Shown here piece by piece: positions 35,260 through 43,097 of a stretch of 64,000 nt of DNA (positions within the stretch are counted from its first letter, which is position 1; each line of letters opens with the position of its first letter). The position numbers and the translations under genes are program-made. This DNA is from Prauserella halophila. GTDB lineage: Bacteria > Actinomycetota > Actinomycetes > Mycobacteriales > Pseudonocardiaceae. The stretch is from NCBI RefSeq assembly GCF_024171895.1, contig NZ_JAMTCQ010000013.1, positions 124,001 through 188,000 of the forward strand, given 5' to 3'. The notes under the pieces are model-generated. The model saw only the letters and a list, made by a program, of their open reading frames with translations. It searched no databases and was not told the origin of the DNA.

Positions 35260-36650
35260 CCGGCCCTCCCGTCTCCCCCGCCGGCGGGCACGCCACCGGC
35301 CCCGACGACGAGACCGTGCCCGATCGCGGCCGCACCCTGTTCGGTCTCGGCGCCGGCAACGCCATGGAATGGTTCGACTGGACCGTCTACGCCACCTTCG
35401 CCTCCTTCTTCGCCGGGCAGTTCTTCGACAACGAGGACTCGGTCTCGGCACTGCTGAGCACGCTGGCCGTCTTCGCGGTCGGTTTCGCAGCGCGTCCCCT
35501 CGGTGGCTTCGTGTTCGGCTGGATCGCCGACCGCAAGGGCCGCCAGGTCTCGATGGCGCTGTGCCTGGCGTTGGCGGCAGGCGGCAGCCTGGTGATCGGG
35601 CTGTCGCCGACGTACGAGCAGATCGGACTCGGCGCCTCGGCACTGCTGCTGCTCGCGCGGCTGGGCCAGGGCCTCGCCCACGGCGGTGAACTGCCCGCGG
35701 CGCAGACCTACATCTCCGAGGTGGCGCCCCGGAAGCGCCGCGGCCTTTGGTCGAGCCTGATCTATTTCTCCGGCACCTGCGGTGTGCTCGCCGGAACCCT
35801 GCTCGGCGCCCTGCTCTCCGGGGTGCTCACGCAGGAGCAGATGTACAGCTACGGCTGGCGGGTGCCGTTCCTCCTCGGCGGTGTCTTCGGGCTCTACTCG
35901 CTCTACGTGCGACTGCGGATGCGGGAGACCGAGGTCTTCCTCGCCGAGAGCACCGAGAACACCGAGGAAGGTGCAGCGAAGGACAAGGGCCGGATGTGGG
36001 CCACCATCAAGCAGCACCCGAAACTGCTGCTGCAGGTGATCGGGTTGACCGTCGGTGCCACGGTGCTCTATTACGTGTGGGCGATCTCCGCGCCGTCCTA
36101 CGCCATCTCGGTACACGGCGTCGATCCGACCAGCGCACTGTGGGCCGGAGTGGGTGCCCAGATCCTCTTCCTGATCTCCCTGCCGTTGTGGGGCATGCTC
36201 TCCGACCGTATCGGCCGCAAGCCGGTGCTGTTCATCGCTTCCGGCGGGCTGCTGGTCACCTCGGTTCCGCTCGACGCGCTGCTCGGCGACCAGGCCTGGC
36301 AACTGTTCCTGGCCATGTCGATCGCACTGCTGCTGATGGGCGGGTTCTCGTCGATCGCGCCTGCGGTCTACGCCGAGATCTTCCCGACCAGGATCCGGGC
36401 GGTCGGCCTGGGGCTCCCCTACGCGATCGCGGTGGCGGCCTTCGGCGGCACCGCGCCGTACCTGCAGACACTGTTCGCCGACCTCGGGAACCCGTCGCTC
36501 TTCCTGTTCTACGCGATGGGGCTGATGGTGATCAGCATCCTGGTGCTGTTCACCCTTCCCGAGACCCGCGCCACCGACCTGAACGACGACGACGTCGGCG
36601 CCCACGGCCGGCGCAAGTCGCCCGTGGGCACCGGGGCCGGCACGACGTGA
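35256..36650 (+). CDS. MFS metabolite:H+ symporter (MHS family)
   Basis: 464 residues, 12 predicted membrane segments. The typical start GLGAGNAMEWFDWTVYATFA near residue 35 and the inter-helix motif GWIADRKGRQ near residue 85 place it in the MHS (proline/shikimate/citrate-type) group. It probably imports the substrate of the preceding M20 hydrolase. The ATG at 35256 overlaps that gene (ATGA). A hairpin ends the unit. Confidence 0.86.
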   Translation: MTGPPVSPAGGHATGPDDETVPDRGRTLFGLGAGNAMEWFDWTVYATFASFFAGQFFDNEDSVSALLSTLAVFAVGFAARPLGGFVFGWIADRKGRQVSMALCLALAAGGSLVIGLSPTYEQIGLGASALLLLARLGQGLAHGGELPAAQTYISEVAPRKRRGLWSSLIYFSGTCGVLAGTLLGALLSGVLTQEQMYSYGWRVPFLLGGVFGLYSLYVRLRMRETEVFLAESTENTEEGAAKDKGRMWATIKQHPKLLLQVIGLTVGATVLYYVWAISAPSYAISVHGVDPTSALWAGVGAQILFLISLPLWGMLSDRIGRKPVLFIASGGLLVTSVPLDALLGDQAWQLFLAMSIALLLMGGFSSIAPAVYAEIFPTRIRAVGLGLPYAIAVAAFGGTAPYLQTLFADLGNPSLFLFYAMGLMVISILVLFTLPETRATDLNDDDVGAHGRRKSPVGTGAGTT

Positions 36651-36656
36651 GGTGGT

Positions 36657-36696
36657 GGGCTCGAGCGCGTGGCCGTCAGAGCACGCGCTCGAGCCC
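36657..36696. terminator. Bidirectional hairpin terminator
   Basis: Perfect 15-bp arms GGGCTCGAGCGCGTG with a 10-base loop, just after the MFS stop and overlapping the last codons of the convergent FMN oxidase. Confidence 0.77.
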
Positions 36697-37845
36697 GGCC
36701 GCGCGGAGCCCGTCCAGGGTCGGGTAGCCGTCGATGGCCATCAGCAGGTCGGCCTCGGCCAGGAAGGAACGCAGATGGTGCACCACCCCGTCCTCTCCGC
36801 CGACGGCGAGCGCGTGCACGTACGGCCGTCCGGTGCCGACCGCGGTCGCCCCCATCGCCAATGCCTTCACCATGTCCGAACCACTCCGCACGCCCGAGTC
36901 GAACAGCACCGGGATCTCGTCGTCGGCGGCCTCGACCACCCTGGGCAGGGTCTGCAGCGCGGGAAGCCCGCCGTTGGCCTGCCGACCGCCGTGATTGGAA
37001 CAGTAGACACCGTCGACGCCCAGATCCTTGGCCTTACGCACGTCGTCGGGATGGCTGATGCCCTTGAGCACGATCGGCAGCGACGTGGCCTCCCGGATCC
37101 AGTCGAGGTCCGACCAGGACGTCGCGTAGCCGAACACGCCGGCCCACGCCGCCGCCGTGGCCGGCGGATCGGCCTCGGGGTCGCCACCGAGGCGGGCACG
37201 GAAGTGTTCGTCGGTCACGTAGTTGGCCAGGCAATATCCGCGCAACTGCGGAAAGTTCGCCGTGTTCAGGTCGCGCGGGCGCCAACCGGTGACCCACGTG
37301 TCCAGCGTGACCACCAGGGCTGAGAACCCCGCGCGCTCGGCCCGCCGGATCAGACTGAGCGCCAGGTCCCGGTCGTTCGGCGGGTACAGCTGGAAAAAGC
37401 CGGGCGTGTCACCGAGTTCGGCCGCGACGTCCTCCATCGGGTCCTGCGACAACGTCGAGGCGACCATGGGAACCCCGGTGCGCGCGGCGGCACGGGCGGT
37501 GGCCAGGTCACCATGGAAGTCCTGCGAGCAGATCCCCAGCACGCCGATCGGGCACAGGAACAACGGGTGCTCCAGCTCGATGCCGAACAGGGTCGTCGAC
37601 AGGTCCCGCTCGTAGGCGCCCGCCATCATCCGCGGAACGAGTCCCCACTTGGCGAACGCCTCGACATTGGCGCGCTGGGTGCCCTCGTCCCCGGCACCCG
37701 ACGTCACGTACGACAGCACCCACGGCGGCAGTGCCTCGGCCGCGCGCCGTTCCATCGTCGCCGCGTCGGTCGGGAACCGGGGCTGCTCACCCCGCATTCC
37801 GTTCAGGTAGATCTCCAGCTGATAGTCGCCGTAACGCGGAGACAT
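36676..37845 (-). CDS. FMN-dependent alpha-hydroxy-acid oxidase, lactate 2-monooxygenase-like
   Basis: 389 residues. Begins YGDYQLEIYLNGMRGE. It has ALPPWVLSYVTSGAGDEGTQ, the loop VTLDTWVTGWRPRDL, LPIVLKGISHPDD, catalytic His in YCSNHGGRQANGGLPALQTL and LFDSGVRSGSD. The long loop and HGGRQANGGLPAL stretch match lactate 2-monooxygenase, which converts lactate and O2 to acetate and CO2. The ATG at 37845 follows GGGAGG. Substrate could be another short 2-hydroxy acid. Confidence 0.86.
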   Translation of the reverse strand: MSPRYGDYQLEIYLNGMRGEQPRFPTDAATMERRAAEALPPWVLSYVTSGAGDEGTQRANVEAFAKWGLVPRMMAGAYERDLSTTLFGIELEHPLFLCPIGVLGICSQDFHGDLATARAAARTGVPMVASTLSQDPMEDVAAELGDTPGFFQLYPPNDRDLALSLIRRAERAGFSALVVTLDTWVTGWRPRDLNTANFPQLRGYCLANYVTDEHFRARLGGDPEADPPATAAAWAGVFGYATSWSDLDWIREATSLPIVLKGISHPDDVRKAKDLGVDGVYCSNHGGRQANGGLPALQTLPRVVEAADDEIPVLFDSGVRSGSDMVKALAMGATAVGTGRPYVHALAVGGEDGVVHHLRSFLAEADLLMAIDGYPTLDGLRAAGLERVL

Positions 37846-38040
37846 ACCCCGACCTCCCGAGCACACCGCCCACGCGTGCGGGCGAACGAACCGTCGTGCG
37901 CACAGCCGTGCTGGCCGTGCGATGCCCCCAAGATCGCCGGTGCCGTGCCACCCGTCAACCGTGGCGACACGCACGACGGTGGTCCAGTGACGGGGGTCGG
38001 CTCCAGGTCCGACTCCACCTGGTTCGACACCTCAGCCTCC

Positions 38041-38087
38041 AATCGTGCGAGAATCTTCGCACATTAATCGTGCGACTATTTTCGAAC
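38041..38087. promoter_or_regulatory. Twin operator upstream of the ArsR-like regulator
   Basis: Direct repeat AATCGTGCGA at 38041 and 38066, each the left part of a palindrome: GTGCGAGAATCTTCGCAC (38045-38062) and GTGCGACTATTTTCGAAC (38070-38087). The centres are 25 bp apart. Located 18-60 bases before the preferred TTG start; probable autoregulatory sites. Confidence 0.6.
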
Positions 38088-38104
38088 AGTATGGAGACGA
38101 GTCC

Positions 38105-38446
38105 TTGCCCCCACGCACCTATCACCACCCGGACACCGACGAGATCGCGATCGCACGAGTGCTCTTCGCGCTGAGCGAGCCGCTGCGGCTGAACATGGTG
38201 CGCATGCTCGCCGAGCAGGGCGAGACCGACAGCATCGACCTCGGCCCCGATCTGCCGCGCTCGACTTTGACTCACCACACGAGCCTGTTGCGTGAGTCGG
38301 GCGTGGTCTTCGTGCGCGCCGAGGGCCGCAAGTGCATGATCCAACTCCGCGACGAGGATCTGGAGCAGCGCTTCCCGGGACTACTCGACACGGTGCTCAC
38401 CGGCTACGAAAGCGCCGACGACGACCACAGCGAGGCCGACGCATGA
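38105..38446 (+). CDS. ArsR-type winged-helix regulator
   Basis: 113 residues from a TTG start at 38105, eight bases after GGAG. The winged helix covers ARVLFALSEPLRLNMVRMLA to PRSTLTHHTSLLRESGVVFV. A GTG at 38045 would add 20 residues but would place the twin operator inside the coding region, so the later start is preferred. No metal-binding cysteine cluster is visible. It overlaps the MFS gene (ATGA) and probably represses both. Confidence 0.83.
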   Translation: MPPRTYHHPDTDEIAIARVLFALSEPLRLNMVRMLAEQGETDSIDLGPDLPRSTLTHHTSLLRESGVVFVRAEGRKCMIQLRDEDLEQRFPGLLDTVLTGYESADDDHSEADA

Positions 38447-39642
38447 TCGGCAGGGTATGGCCACTCGTCGTCGCCGCGGTCGCGCTCGGCATCGACGCCT
38501 ACGTCCTGGCCGGGGTGCTTCCATCGATCGCCGACTCCCTGGTGACCACCGTGGCGATGATCGGCCTCGGCGTAACAGCCTTCACGGCCGCCTACGCGGT
38601 GGCCGGGCCACTGCTGTCGGGACGACTCACCCGCGGCAACACCGCACGCGCACTGCTGATCGCACTCGGGGTGTTCAACCTCGGAAACCTCATCACCACG
38701 GTCGCGCCGGGGATCGAGGTGTTCCTGGCCTCTCGCGTCGTCGCGGGTGCCGGTGCCGGAATCCTCACCGCCGTGGCGACGGCGACCGCCGCGGCCATGG
38801 TCGCCGAGAACGAACGCGGCCGCGCCATGGCGATGGTCACTTTCGGACTCTCGACCGGCACGGTCGCGGGCGTACCGGTCGGGATGCTCATCGGACAGAG
38901 CGCCGGATGGCGCTGGACCATGGCCCTGGTCGTACTCATCGGCCTGGTCAGCATGGCCGCCCTCGCCTTCCGCGCAACGACGCTCCCACGACTCGACACG
39001 ACCGCGGGCGAGTCCGCGTTCACCGTGCTTCGATCGAGCCGGACCAGCGTCGGCGTGGTAGCCGCCTTCCTGCTCGGAGTCGCGAGTCTGGGCCTTTACA
39101 CCTACCTGCTGCCCATGGCCGAGGACCGCGGACTCGGCACCTGGGGCTTCGCCCTGGTCTGGGCCTGGGGCATCGGCGGCGTCACCGGCTCCGCACTGAT
39201 CGGCAAGCCACTCGACCGCTACGGGCCGAAACCACTGCTGATCGCGTTGCCCGCCCTGCTGGGCCTGAGCTTCGCCGCGGCATGGCTCACATCCACTCCG
39301 GCAGCATGGCTGGTCGCTGCAGCGGTCTGGGGCGCGGCCGGCTGGGCCAGCGTGCCGACCCTGCAACAGGCTCTCACCGCCGACCGGCCCGCACAGGCGA
39401 TGCCGATCATCGCGTTCCAAATGGCGGCCATGTACCTCGGCTCCGCCGCCGGGGCCGCACTCGGCGGCGGACTGCTCAACGCGGGAACCAGCCCCGGCAA
39501 CCTCGCCGCCTGGGCACTCATCCCGGCCGTGCTCGCGCTGACACTCACCGCCTGGATCGCCGCCACGGAACGATCGGCCCTCCAGACAGTCGGTACGGCA
39601 TCGGGGTCGCACAAGGAGCCGGCCCAACCCTGCTCCTGCTGA
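38443..39642 (+). CDS. MFS transporter (drug/arabinose efflux type, DHA1-like)
   Basis: 399 residues with 12 hydrophobic segments. The start ALGIDAYVLAGVLPSIADSL and the ERGRAMAMVTFGLSTGTVAGVPVG motif match arabinose/drug efflux permeases of the DHA1 group. The tail ends in CSC. Coupled to the ArsR-like regulator, suggesting regulator-controlled export of a toxic compound. Substrate unknown. Confidence 0.84.
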   Translation: MIGRVWPLVVAAVALGIDAYVLAGVLPSIADSLVTTVAMIGLGVTAFTAAYAVAGPLLSGRLTRGNTARALLIALGVFNLGNLITTVAPGIEVFLASRVVAGAGAGILTAVATATAAAMVAENERGRAMAMVTFGLSTGTVAGVPVGMLIGQSAGWRWTMALVVLIGLVSMAALAFRATTLPRLDTTAGESAFTVLRSSRTSVGVVAAFLLGVASLGLYTYLLPMAEDRGLGTWGFALVWAWGIGGVTGSALIGKPLDRYGPKPLLIALPALLGLSFAAAWLTSTPAAWLVAAAVWGAAGWASVPTLQQALTADRPAQAMPIIAFQMAAMYLGSAAGAALGGGLLNAGTSPGNLAAWALIPAVLALTLTAWIAATERSALQTVGTASGSHKEPAQPCSC

Positions 39643-39701
39643 CGCCGCCAACGACGTAACGAGGAGGGTCCCCCACGCCGGTCGGATGACAGCACAGGAC
39701 T

Positions 39702-39733
39702 CTGTGACCCACCACTGCCCCTCGTGGTCACAG
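39702..39733 (+). terminator. Hairpin after the MFS efflux gene
   Basis: 8-bp arms CTGTGACC/GGTCACAG with a 16-base loop followed by GGTTCTT, 60 bases after the stop. Weaker than the other terminators of this window. Confidence 0.5.
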
Positions 39734-39776
39734 GGTTCTTCCGCACCTCTCCCCTCTCGCCTCACAGACGGGCCGA

Positions 39777-40240
39777 TCACACCGACTCCAGCGGCTCGTC
39801 GGCGTGAGCCGCGTGCAGAAGGCGGGCGAACTCGGCGTCCTGACCAACAGGCGTGTCGCCGATCCGTGCGACCGGGACGCCCGGGGTCCACGAGTTCATC
39901 ACCACGGCAGAGAGATGCTGTCCGAGCTCGTCGGGGCTCACATCGCGAGTCTGCGGCGGGATGCCGCGTGTACGGAGGCGACGGGTCAGGATCTGCATCG
40001 TGACGCCGGCGAGGGCGTCGGCGCGGGGCCAGATGACGGACGTCCCGTCCCAGAAGGCCAGGTTCCATATCGTCGCTTCACTGAGTCGCCCCGACCGGTC
40101 GGTAAACGCGGCCTCGTCGAAACCGCGCGCATTCGCACGCCGGAGCAGGACGGTCTTGGAAACCTCGCCCACGTGCTTGACGTGGGGCAGGTGTCGCTCG
40201 TGCTCGACAACGTCGAGGGAGAGCGGACCCGTGGGCGCGC
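39777..40240 (-). pseudogene. Class IV aminotransferase, C-terminal remnant
   Basis: About 154 codons match the C-terminal half of actinobacterial class IV aminotransferases: GPLSLDVVEHERHLPHVKHV (containing the probable PLP lysine), DRSGRLSEATIWNLAFWDG and VVMNSWTPGVPVARIGD. The first 110-120 residues are missing, because the frame meets the end of the padR-type gene on the same strand. An in-frame ATG at 40289 lies inside padR and gives unrelated residues. Intact enzymes have about 270 residues, so this is most likely non-functional. Confidence 0.7.
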
Positions 40241-40825
40241 TCAGCAGCTGTGCAGCTCGTCGACCAGCGTGAAGCCGTCCTCGATCCACGCCAGCTCGGT
40301 GCGCGCGCGAGAAATCAGCCCGTCGTAGGCGTAGACCTTGCAGCGGACTGCGAGCTCGGCCTCGCGCTCGTCCAGCTTCTCGAGTCTCGCCGCCAGCGTG
40401 GGGTGGCTGCGGTCGACGAGACTCGCCCGAGTGCGTTCGAGCATCGCCAGGTGTTCTTCCCAGTACACCTGCTGCTGCCGCAGTTGCTCACGCACCGCTG
40501 CCGGGTCGGCGAAGTCGAAATACGCGGCCTTCAGGTAAGCCGGGTCTCGCTGCCGCTGCGGTACCAGGGGTGATTCCATCCACTCCCGGAACTCGGCGAG
40601 CCCCTCGTCGGTGACGTGGTACTCCTTCTTGGTCCCCTTCTTTCCCCAGGGAACCTCCACGGAGTTGAGCAGTCCGTCTCGCTCCATCCGGTTGAGCTCG
40701 GGATAGATCTGCGAATCCGGCGCGTGCCAGACGTGCGCGACCGACGTACTGAAGCTCTTCGAAATATCGTAACCGGTCATCGGACGACCCGTCAGCAGCG
40801 CGATCAGCGCCCATCGCAGCGACAA
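40241..40825 (-). CDS. PadR-family regulator of the vanillate genes
   Basis: 194 residues. The N-terminal PadR winged helix runs MSLRWALIALLTGRPMTGYD, then YPELNRMERDGLL and KKGTKKEYHVTDEGLAEF. A C-terminal Vir-like helical domain (QQQVYWEEHLAMLERTRASL) follows. It diverges from vanA across 109 bases with palindromes, matching VanR-type PadR repressors known from Corynebacterium. Probably released by vanillate. Confidence 0.86.
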   Translation of the reverse strand: MSLRWALIALLTGRPMTGYDISKSFSTSVAHVWHAPDSQIYPELNRMERDGLLNSVEVPWGKKGTKKEYHVTDEGLAEFREWMESPLVPQRQRDPAYLKAAYFDFADPAAVREQLRQQQVYWEEHLAMLERTRASLVDRSHPTLAARLEKLDEREAELAVRCKVYAYDGLISRARTELAWIEDGFTLVDELHSC

Positions 40826-40872
40826 GATCCCTTCCTCTCCACTCCGGTCACGCTATCCACTCTTGCCAACTC

Positions 40873-40924
40873 ACTATATAGATAGATAGTTTATGGCTCT
40901 CCAATACATACCTATCTCGATAGG
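40873..40924. promoter_or_regulatory. AT-rich promoter/operator region between padR-type gene and vanA
   Basis: Contains ACTATATAGATAGATAGT (40873-40890), partly palindromic, and CCTATC-TC-GATAGG (40911-40924), 6-bp arms. The second site abuts the vanA ribosome site GGGAG. The shared GATAG/CTATC core suggests one regulator binding both, most likely the PadR protein. Confidence 0.55.
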
Positions 40925-40934
40925 GAGTTGGCCG

Positions 40935-42068
40935 ATGACGCTCACCTCTCCTCCGTCAACGGCGGCCGCAGCGCCCGCCACGACCGCAGCCAAGATCTTC
41001 AACCACCCCCGCAACGCCTGGTACGTCGCGGCCTGGGACCACGAGGTCACCGGTAAGCAGCCGCTGGCACGTACCGTCGCCGGCGTTCCGCTGGCACTGT
41101 GGCGGGGCAGCGACGGCCGCGCCGTCGCACTCGCCGACGCCTGCTGGCACCGGCTCGCACCGTTGTCCCAGGGCAAGATCCTCGGCGACGAACTCCAGTG
41201 CCCGTACCACGGCCTGCGCTACAACTCGACCGGTCGCTGCACCGCCATGCCCGCGCAGGAGACCCTCAATCCGAGCGCGGTCGTACCCTCGTACCCCGTC
41301 GTCGAGCGCTACCGCTACGTCTGGGTATGGGTGGGCGATCCCGACCTGGCCGATCCGACGACCGTGCCCGATATGCACCAGATGGACGACCCGTCGTGGG
41401 CCGGCGACGGCGAGACGATCCACGCCGACTGCAACTATCAGCTCGTCCTCGACAATCTGATGGACCTCACCCACGAGGAGTTCGTGCACTCCTCGAGCAT
41501 CGGCCAGGACGAGCTCTCCGGGGCCGAGTTCGACGTGACACACGACGGCGACACGGTCACCGTCACCCGCTGGATGCGCGACATCGATGCCCCGCCGTTC
41601 TGGCTGAAGAACATGCGCGACAAATTCCCCGGCTTCGAGGGCAAGGTCGACCGCTGGCAGATCATCAGGTTCCAGGCGCCGGGCACGATCCGCATCGACG
41701 TGGGTGTCGCCAAGGCCGGCACCGGCGCACCAGAGGGCGACCGCAGCCAGGGCGTCAACGGGTACGTGATGAACACGATCACCCCCGAGACCGACCGCAC
41801 CTGCCACTACTTCTGGGCGTTCATGCGCAACTACTGCCTGGACAGCCAGACCATCACCACCCAGCTGCGCCAGGGTGTGCACGGCGTCTTCGGCGAGGAC
41901 GAGGACATGCTGCGCGCCCAGCAGCGCGCGATCGACGCCAACCCCGAGCACGAGTTCTACAGCCTCAACATCGACGCCGGCGGGATGTGGGTACGCCAGA
42001 TCCTCGAGCGGATGCTGGCAGCCGAGGGGCGGCCGTCGGCGGCTCCCGCGGCGGGGCAGGGTGCCTGA
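40935..42068 (+). CDS. vanA: Vanillate O-demethylase oxygenase, Rieske subunit
   Basis: 377 residues. Rieske ligands are Cys70-Trp-His72 and Cys89-Pro-Tyr-His92 (CWHR...CPYHGL; most homologues have CPHR at the first site). The mononuclear iron site is DNLMDLTHEEFVHSSSIG with two His. The N-terminal FNHPRNAWYVAAWDHEV is typical of VanA. It converts vanillate to protocatechuate and formaldehyde with VanB. The ATG at 40935 follows GGGAG; an earlier in-frame ATG at 40893 would lie within the operator. Confidence 0.88.
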   Translation: MTLTSPPSTAAAAPATTAAKIFNHPRNAWYVAAWDHEVTGKQPLARTVAGVPLALWRGSDGRAVALADACWHRLAPLSQGKILGDELQCPYHGLRYNSTGRCTAMPAQETLNPSAVVPSYPVVERYRYVWVWVGDPDLADPTTVPDMHQMDDPSWAGDGETIHADCNYQLVLDNLMDLTHEEFVHSSSIGQDELSGAEFDVTHDGDTVTVTRWMRDIDAPPFWLKNMRDKFPGFEGKVDRWQIIRFQAPGTIRIDVGVAKAGTGAPEGDRSQGVNGYVMNTITPETDRTCHYFWAFMRNYCLDSQTITTQLRQGVHGVFGEDEDMLRAQQRAIDANPEHEFYSLNIDAGGMWVRQILERMLAAEGRPSAAPAAGQGA

Positions 42069-43063
42069 TGGCGGTCCACACCCAGGCCCGCTGGCAGCAG
42101 GCGCGCCTCGTCGAGGCCGACGACGTCGCCGACGGCGTCCGCCGGCTCGTGCTGGAGGTCGAACACCCCGAGCCTGCGGCCCCCGGCACGCACCTCGATA
42201 TCGATCTTCCCACCGCCGACGGGCGACTGACCCGTTCCTACTCCATCGTCCGTTCCGGGGACGGCGGCCGCCTGCTCACTCTCAGCGTGCAGCTCTCCCC
42301 CGCCTCTCGTGGTGGTTCGCAGGCGATGCACGCGCTGACCGTCGGTGACGACCTCACCGTCACCGGCCCGCTGCAGAACTTCCCGCTCGCGGTCGGCGCC
42401 GGTCGTTACGTCCTGGTCGCGGGCGGCATCGGTGTCACCGCACTGGTCGCCATGGCCACCGCGCTGCGCCGCCGCGGCGCCGACTACGAGCTCGTGCTCG
42501 TCGGCCGCAGCCGCCGATACATGGCCTACCTGGACGAGCTGTGCGCCGAGCACGGTGATCGGGTCCGCGTGCACGTCAGCGACGAAGGCACGCCGTTGTC
42601 GGTTCCCGATCTGGTCGGCGACATCGCTGCGGCACCGACCACGTCCGAGCTCTACATGTGCGGCCCGATCGGCCTGATGGACGCGATCAGGTCGAGCTGG
42701 ACCGAGCACGCGCTGCCGGAGACCAACCTGCGGTTCGAGACCTTCGGCTCCAGCGGCCGTTTCGGCGCCGAGGAATTCCGGGTGCATCTTCCCCAGTTCG
42801 ACCGCGACGTCGCCGTCGCGCCCGGCACCTCGATCCTGGACGCCCTGAACTCGGCCGGGATCGACACGCTCTCGGACTGCCGCAAGGGCGAATGCGGGCT
42901 CTGCCTGGCCAAGGTCGTCGACGTGGACGGCACCATCGACCACCGCGACGTCTTCCTCAGCGAGACGCAGAAAGAACGTTCCGCCGAGCTGTGCCTCTGC
43001 GTCTCCCGCGCGGTGGCCGGCGGCACGGGCGACCGCGCCACCGTCACCCTCCAGCTCCCCTGA
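42068..43063 (+). CDS. vanB: Vanillate O-demethylase reductase subunit
   Basis: 331 residues. The FAD/NAD reductase part has RSYSIV, GGIGVTALVAMATAL and YMCGPIGLMDAI. The C-terminal plant-type [2Fe-2S] domain has DCRKGECGLCLAKV and a later LCLC. It passes electrons from NADH to VanA. The start overlaps the vanA stop (TGATG). Confidence 0.89.
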   Translation: MAVHTQARWQQARLVEADDVADGVRRLVLEVEHPEPAAPGTHLDIDLPTADGRLTRSYSIVRSGDGGRLLTLSVQLSPASRGGSQAMHALTVGDDLTVTGPLQNFPLAVGAGRYVLVAGGIGVTALVAMATALRRRGADYELVLVGRSRRYMAYLDELCAEHGDRVRVHVSDEGTPLSVPDLVGDIAAAPTTSELYMCGPIGLMDAIRSSWTEHALPETNLRFETFGSSGRFGAEEFRVHLPQFDRDVAVAPGTSILDALNSAGIDTLSDCRKGECGLCLAKVVDVDGTIDHRDVFLSETQKERSAELCLCVSRAVAGGTGDRATVTLQLP

Positions 43064-43097
43064 CCGGCCCACCGGCCCCTCACCTCTGGACCCCAGT

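Noticed and set aside
35019-36605. 528-codon minus-strand frame opposite the M20 and MFS genes
   Set aside because: Low-complexity Glu/Gln/His/Arg composition typical of antisense frames in GC-rich DNA.
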